From Caldisericota bacterium (GTDB lineage: Bacteria > Caldisericota > Caldisericia > Cryosericales > Cryosericaceae), in the NCBI GenBank assembly GCA_026390285.1, contig JAPLGH010000163.1, forward strand, positions 1-18,358: a stretch of 18,358 bases of DNA. Reading direction: 5' to 3'. Under the pieces are notes generated by a model that was given only the letters and a program-made list of their open reading frames with translations, was not told the origin of the DNA and made no database searches. A program made the translations under genes and the position numbers. This document shows, in pieces, positions 14,652 through 18,358 of this stretch. Position 1 is the stretch's first letter. Each line of letters opens with the position of its first letter.

Positions 14652-14665
14652 AATCTAGCGCCTCC
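14652..14665 (-). promoter_or_regulatory. Ribosome-binding site and possible AUU start of tsaC
   Basis: GGAGG (14665-14661), six bases containing the plsY TAG stop, then ATT (14654-14652) in frame with tsaC. No ATG, GTG or TTG lies at this spacing. The next conventional start (TTG 14630) is 30 nt from the GGAGG. AUU starts are known for infC, where they allow initiation-factor control. Confidence 0.45.
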
Positions 14666-15284
14666 GAAAATAGGACCGATCAAGCTTAGGCTCTTGTCCA
14701 GCCCTCAACCGACGGATGTTCGCGGCATGTCGAACAATACCGAGCACAGCGAGCAGAGAATAGATTAGGACGAGTTGCAACGGCTGTCTCAGAAGAAGCG
14801 CCACAACTGGAAGAGTGGCAAACACGGCCACTGATGCAAGAGAAACGGTATTGCGCAACACCATTGCAGCAAGCCAGATTCCCGACTCCACCAGAGCAAC
14901 GGGCCAAGTCAGAACAACCACGACTCCGAATGTTGTCGCAACTCCTTTGCCCCCCTTGAACCCGACAAGAATGGAGAAATCGTGACCCAGAACCACGACA
15001 ACAGCCGCTATTAGCTCGGTGTCCCGGGGCACGTTGGGAACGAACCTCTCAAGCGCGACCAGGAGCAGCGCCGACTTCAGAAAATCGCCAGCAAAAGCGA
15101 ACATGGCAGGAACAGGACCGGCAGCACGCAACACATTCGTAGCTCCCATGTTCTTGCTGCCCACCTTCGTGATGTCGACGCCCGTCATCACCTTGGCAAA
15201 GATGTAGCTGAAAGGGACAGAACCCACAAGATATGCGACAGCAATAACCGCCACATCACGCAAGATATAGCTCAACGTGTTCAT
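14655..15284 (-). CDS. plsY: Glycerol-3-phosphate acyltransferase PlsY
   Basis: PlsY is the integral-membrane enzyme that transfers an acyl group from acyl-phosphate to glycerol-3-phosphate, the first acylation in phospholipid synthesis. It is 209 residues with about five hydrophobic segments. The conserved loops are GSVPFSY (21-27), SKNMGATNVLRAAG (about 43-56) and the GHDFSILVGFKGGKGVAT loop (about 99-116). ATG 15284 overlaps the prmC stop (ATGA). Its 3' end carries the GGAGG that appears to serve tsaC. Confidence 0.95.
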   Translation of the reverse strand: MNTLSYILRDVAVIAVAYLVGSVPFSYIFAKVMTGVDITKVGSKNMGATNVLRAAGPVPAMFAFAGDFLKSALLLVALERFVPNVPRDTELIAAVVVVLGHDFSILVGFKGGKGVATTFGVVVVLTWPVALVESGIWLAAMVLRNTVSLASVAVFATLPVVALLLRQPLQLVLIYSLLAVLGIVRHAANIRRLRAGQEPKLDRSYFRRR

Positions 15285-16144
15285 GTTGCTCGATGTGCCT
15301 CCGCATACCGTGGCAAACCCCTGAGGTCAGGCGACCAGCGTCCGCCCTGCAGTCCATATCGCTTGAACTGGCCAAGGATACCCTGCTCCAGTCCATCGTC
15401 AATCTCCAGCAACAGCAGGCCGCCGGGCCGCAGCCAGTCACAAGCCTGTGCAATAATCCGTTTGTAGAAGACCATGCCTGACGTCCCGCCATAGAGTGCC
15501 CGCACTGGTTCGACGGGCGAGGATGCATGCGCCGCGGCCAGGCGCTGTCCACACACATAGGGGGGGTTGCTGACAATGACATCGGCGTGACTGCGAAACT
15601 CGGCGACGGTAAGGCCCCATGCGGCCAGGACGTTGCCCTGGACAAACCTGACCCGCTCGGACAAACCCATGTCCAGGGCAGATTCGCGCGAACATGACAC
15701 CGACACCGGATCGAGTTCCATTCCCATAACCGACACTTGTGGCAGTCTGGCGGCCAGCGCTAGCGCGATTGCCCCCGAACCGGAGCAAACGTCCAGCGCG
15801 ACGGCACTGGAGAGATCCTCCCGGACTATGAAGTCCTCAGCCATCTGCACGAGACGTTCGGTCTCCGGGCGAGGAACAAGGACACCTTCCCGCATTCGCA
15901 GGACGATATCACAGAAGGCAGCCTGGCCGGTGAGGTACTCGGCAGGGTATCCATCGGCCAGTTGGTGGGCCACTCGCTCCACGAGTACCTGCATACCTGC
16001 GTCACCAGGCAGGTTCAACCGGACAAGGAGATCTGACCGACTCCATCCTCTCGTTGCCGCAACAGCATACTGCAGCTCACCGTGTTTTTGCGACGAAAGC
16101 TGCGCGCGCTGCTCAGCATCAACAAAGATTTCTCGCAGAGTCAA
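15281..16144 (-). CDS. prmC: Peptide chain release factor N(5)-glutamine methyltransferase
   Basis: PrmC methylates the glutamine of the GGQ motif in release factors, using S-adenosylmethionine. The product is 287 residues: an N-terminal helical release-factor-binding domain, LVPRPETE (89-96), the SAM-binding DVCSGSGAIALALA (118-131) and the catalytic NPPY (193-196). The start is TTG at 16144 in a TTGA overlap with the prfA stop, supported by AGGA 6 nt upstream. Its substrate, RF1, is encoded immediately upstream. Confidence 0.95.
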   Translation of the reverse strand: MTLREIFVDAEQRAQLSSQKHGELQYAVAATRGWSRSDLLVRLNLPGDAGMQVLVERVAHQLADGYPAEYLTGQAAFCDIVLRMREGVLVPRPETERLVQMAEDFIVREDLSSAVALDVCSGSGAIALALAARLPQVSVMGMELDPVSVSCSRESALDMGLSERVRFVQGNVLAAWGLTVAEFRSHADVIVSNPPYVCGQRLAAAHASSPVEPVRALYGGTSGMVFYKRIIAQACDWLRPGGLLLLEIDDGLEQGILGQFKRYGLQGGRWSPDLRGLPRYAEAHRAT

Positions 16145-17226
16145 TCGTCGTTGTCCTGCAGAATGGGCGTCTCAAGCGTCCTTTCCCGGAAAGCCCGGTG
16201 AAGAGCGTCAATAACTGGATCAAGATTCCCCTCCATGATGAGGGGCAGGTTATACAGGGACAGGCCAATCCGGTGATCAGTCAGACGACCTTGGGGAAAG
16301 TTGTAGGTTCGGATACGCATATTGCGCATGCCACTGCCGATCTGAGCTCTGCGCTCACTGATCATCTCACTGTCGGCCTTCTCCTTCATGAGGTCATAGA
16401 CGCGTGATCGCAGCACCTTGAGAGCCTTCTCCTTATTCTTCAGTTGGGACCTCTCATCCTGGCATGAGGCAGTGATGCCCGTTGGAATGTGTGTCATGCG
16501 AACGGCAGTCTCCACCTTCTGAACGTTCTGTCCACCATGCCCAGACGCGTGAAACAGTTCAAGCTTGATGTCGGCGTCATCGATATGCACATCGACATCT
16601 TCGGCTTCAGGCAGCACCGCTACGGTGGCAGTAGAGGTATGAATGCGTCCAGAAGCCTCGGTCTCGGGGACACGCTGGACCCGGTGGACACCACTCTCGA
16701 ATTTGAAGAGCTTGTAGCTTCCCACCCCAAGCACCGAGAAGACGATTTCCTTGAAACCGCCGATCTCGGTTGGATGACTCGAGATGACCTCTATCTTGAG
16801 CCCGTGCTGACCTGAGAAGTACGAATACATGCGAAACAGGTCGGCGGCAAACAAGGCCGCCTCGTCTCCACCGACGCCTCCCCGGATCTCGACGATGATA
16901 TTCTTGTCGTCATCGGGATCTTTGGGAATACGTTCTTCCTCGATCTGGGCAAGAATAGCTTCCAGTTCCAGCCCGAGCCGAAGATTCTCTTCTTCGACCA
17001 TGGCGGCGAACGCGGCATCCGTTGTCTCCGCGAGAAGGGCATCGTTGCACCTGAGTTCCGTCTTCAGAGATTCTTCGCGCGTGAGAAGCTTGAACAAAGA
17101 ATCCATGGTACGCCGCTCCAGGATGAGCTTCTGGATTTCCTTCTGATCGACGTCGTAGCGCAAGCTGGCAATTCGCTCGTCAATCTCATGGATTCTGCGC
17201 GCCAACTGTTCTGTCTCCAGGCTCAT
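16141..17226 (-). CDS. prfA: Peptide chain release factor 1
   Basis: RF1 terminates translation at UAA and UAG. The product is 361 residues, the standard length. The codon-recognition motif P-x-T is PET (187-189) within HRVQRVPETEASGR, and the peptidyl-hydrolysis GGQ is at 231-233 in SGHGGQNVQ. The absence of the RF2 SPF motif supports RF1. ATG 17226 is chosen for its AAGGAG site and the family N-terminus. A longer open frame to 17412 reads back through tdk and is rejected. It lies 16 nt from tdk and is coupled to prmC. Confidence 0.97.
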   Translation of the reverse strand: MSLETEQLARRIHEIDERIASLRYDVDQKEIQKLILERRTMDSLFKLLTREESLKTELRCNDALLAETTDAAFAAMVEEENLRLGLELEAILAQIEEERIPKDPDDDKNIIVEIRGGVGGDEAALFAADLFRMYSYFSGQHGLKIEVISSHPTEIGGFKEIVFSVLGVGSYKLFKFESGVHRVQRVPETEASGRIHTSTATVAVLPEAEDVDVHIDDADIKLELFHASGHGGQNVQKVETAVRMTHIPTGITASCQDERSQLKNKEKALKVLRSRVYDLMKEKADSEMISERRAQIGSGMRNMRIRTYNFPQGRLTDHRIGLSLYNLPLIMEGNLDPVIDALHRAFRERTLETPILQDNDD

Positions 17227-17242
17227 TGGCTCCTTCTCCGCC

Positions 17243-17851
17243 TCAAATGAGGCGTTCCCTTTCCAGTACGCGCTCTGGCCGGCCCGGAACCACGTGGTGC
17301 TCGCGACAACGCGCCTCATAGTTCTCGGCTGCACCCACCATAACCACTGGGTCATCGTATCGCGCTGGGCGTCCATTGACGATGCGCTGGGTACGCGTCG
17401 CTGGCCTGCCACATACCATGCATACAGCCGTCAGCTTCGTCACCTCTTCTGCGAGCGAAAGCAGTTCAGGCATCGGTCCAAACGGCTCACCACGAAAGTC
17501 CTGGTCGAGTCCGGCGAGGATGACGCGGACGCCCTTGCCCGCAAGATACTCTGCAACCTCGATGAGCCCGGGATCAAAGAATTGTACCTCGTCGATGCCG
17601 ACGACTTCCACCTGCCGCTCCTCGACAATCCTGAGCACGTCAGAAGGAGAGGCCACGACGGCTGATTCAAGGCGAATACCCGAGTGGGACGTAATCGTCT
17701 CCAGCCCATAGCGGTCATCCAGAGAAGACTTGAGGGCGATGACCTTCTGTCTCGCAATCTGAGCCCTCTTGAGGCGTCGAATCAGTTCTTCGGATTTCCC
17801 CGAGAACATGCAGCCGGCAATCACCTCGATCCTGCCAGAAACACTATCCAT
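17243..17851 (-). CDS. tdk: Thymidine kinase
   Basis: A type II thymidine kinase that phosphorylates thymidine in salvage. The product is 202 residues. The P-loop is GCMFSGKS (13-20), DEVQFF (87-92) carries the catalytic Glu88, and LDQDFRGEPFGPMPEL (115-130) is the family's lasso-adjacent block. Zinc ligands are CMVC (Cys144, Cys147) and CREH (Cys182, His185). ATG 17851 follows the rho stop by 5 nt with only a weak site, suggesting coupling. The rho-tdk-prfA-prmC order occurs in many bacteria. Confidence 0.96.
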   Translation of the reverse strand: MDSVSGRIEVIAGCMFSGKSEELIRRLKRAQIARQKVIALKSSLDDRYGLETITSHSGIRLESAVVASPSDVLRIVEERQVEVVGIDEVQFFDPGLIEVAEYLAGKGVRVILAGLDQDFRGEPFGPMPELLSLAEEVTKLTAVCMVCGRPATRTQRIVNGRPARYDDPVVMVGAAENYEARCREHHVVPGRPERVLERERLI

Positions 17852-17856
17852 GTTGC

Positions 17857-18358
17857 CTAGCGTCCAGCGCCGTCTTGCGCGACGATGTTGGCCAGGAACT
17901 CCCGGTTGTTGGCAGTTCTCTGAAGCATGGCAATGAGTTTCTCGAGGCTTTCTGTCGGATCCTCGTTGCCGATGAACTGCCTGAGAGCCCAGATCTTGCG
18001 ATACTCCTCCGGCGTATAGAGGAGTTCTTCGCGCCGAGTGCCGGACTTCCGGACGTCGATGGCAGGAAAAATGCGACGCTCAGCCAACTCACGGTCCAGA
18101 ACGAGTTCCATGTTGCCCGTGCCCTTGAATTCCTCGTAGATGACCTGGTCCAGGCGGCTGCCCGTCTCGATGAGCGCTGTTGCGATGATGGTAAGACTGC
18201 CACCCTCGACCATGTTCCGCGCGGCTCCGATGACTCTCTTCGGGCCACGGATTGCGGTTGGATCGAGACCACCGGACAGGGTCTTGCCAGACGACGAGCT
18301 AATGAGATTGTAGGCACGCGTAAGCCGCGTGATGCCATCCATGAGGATGACGACATCC
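17857..18358 (-). CDS. rho: Transcription termination factor Rho, C-terminal fragment
   Basis: The last 167 codons of Rho, the hexameric RNA helicase that ends transcription; the gene continues past the right edge. Visible are VVILMDGITRLTRAYN (Walker B with its aspartate), the Q-loop area LSGGLDP, RNMVEGGSLTII, ALIETGSRLDQVIYEEFKG and the C-terminal MELVLDRELAERRIFPAIDV block. All are strongly conserved. It is the first gene of the visible transcription unit and sits 5 nt before tdk. Confidence 0.97.
   Translation of the reverse strand, partial: DVVILMDGITRLTRAYNLISSSSGKTLSGGLDPTAIRGPKRVIGAARNMVEGGSLTIIATALIETGSRLDQVIYEEFKGTGNMELVLDRELAERRIFPAIDVRKSGTRREELLYTPEEYRKIWALRQFIGNEDPTESLEKLIAMLQRTANNREFLANIVAQDGAGR

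Noticed and set aside
17227..17412. N-terminal extension of prfA to 17412
   Set aside because: It overlaps the end of tdk in another frame, has no RF1-like residues, and the ATG at 17226 has a ribosome site and gives the standard length.
1..18358. CRISPR arrays, insertion sequences or phage genes
   Set aside because: No repeated spacer-like units, transposase motifs or long terminal inverted repeats were seen; the content is housekeeping throughout.

Overview
This 18.4-kb window reads as one continuous minus-strand gene train. It enters at the right edge with the 3' end of rho and leaves at the left edge with the first 43 codons of rpoB. No plus-strand gene is convincing. The largest plus-strand open frames all lie antisense to well-recognised minus-strand genes. 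Gene packing is very tight: most junctions are ATGA, GTGA or TTGA overlaps, or gaps of a few bases. Only two gaps approach 250 bases. The gene set is bacterial: RF1, PrmC, PlsY, IspH, HU, RNA polymerase beta. Base composition is moderately GC-rich, and TTG and GTG starts are common. The A/V-type ATPase in place of an F-type operon in this window, with a K subunit carrying sodium-ligand residues, suggests an anaerobic, compact-genome, possibly deep-branching bacterium. I cannot name the phylum from the sequence alone.

Regions in transcription order, right to left. (1) 18358-11846, information processing and envelope precursors: rho (partial), tdk, prfA, prmC, plsY, tsaC/Sua5, cmk, plsC, ispH. 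(2) 11845-11587, a 259-bp gap with a weak promoter candidate and what may be the remnant of an XRE-type helix-turn-helix protein. (3) 11586-11144, a DNABII/HU gene followed after one nucleotide by two tandem proline tRNAs, anticodons GGG and CGG, both with encoded CCA. (4) 11114-2464, a nine-gene V-type ATPase operon in the order H/G, I, K, E, C, F, A, B, D. (5) 2467-381, a Nudix hydrolase, an LpxL-like acyltransferase and a family-2 glycosyltransferase, overlapping or nearly overlapping each other and atpD. (6) 380-131, an rpoB upstream region with two tandem promoter-like elements and palindromes, then rpoB.

The most notable signal is damage in the V-ATPase operon. atpI is interrupted by an in-frame TAG at 10442-10444, with recognisable protein on both sides in the same frame. 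atpD changes frame near 2966-2974, where its conserved N-terminal helix meets the rest of the protein with about eight residues missing, as a deletion of roughly 23 bp would produce. The other seven subunits look intact. Either the enzyme is decaying in this lineage or strain, or the assembly has errors; raw reads would decide. Other points: a possible AUU start for tsaC, an extra N-terminal membrane helix on the K subunit, the one-base HU-tRNA junction, and rpoB standing without rplJL upstream.
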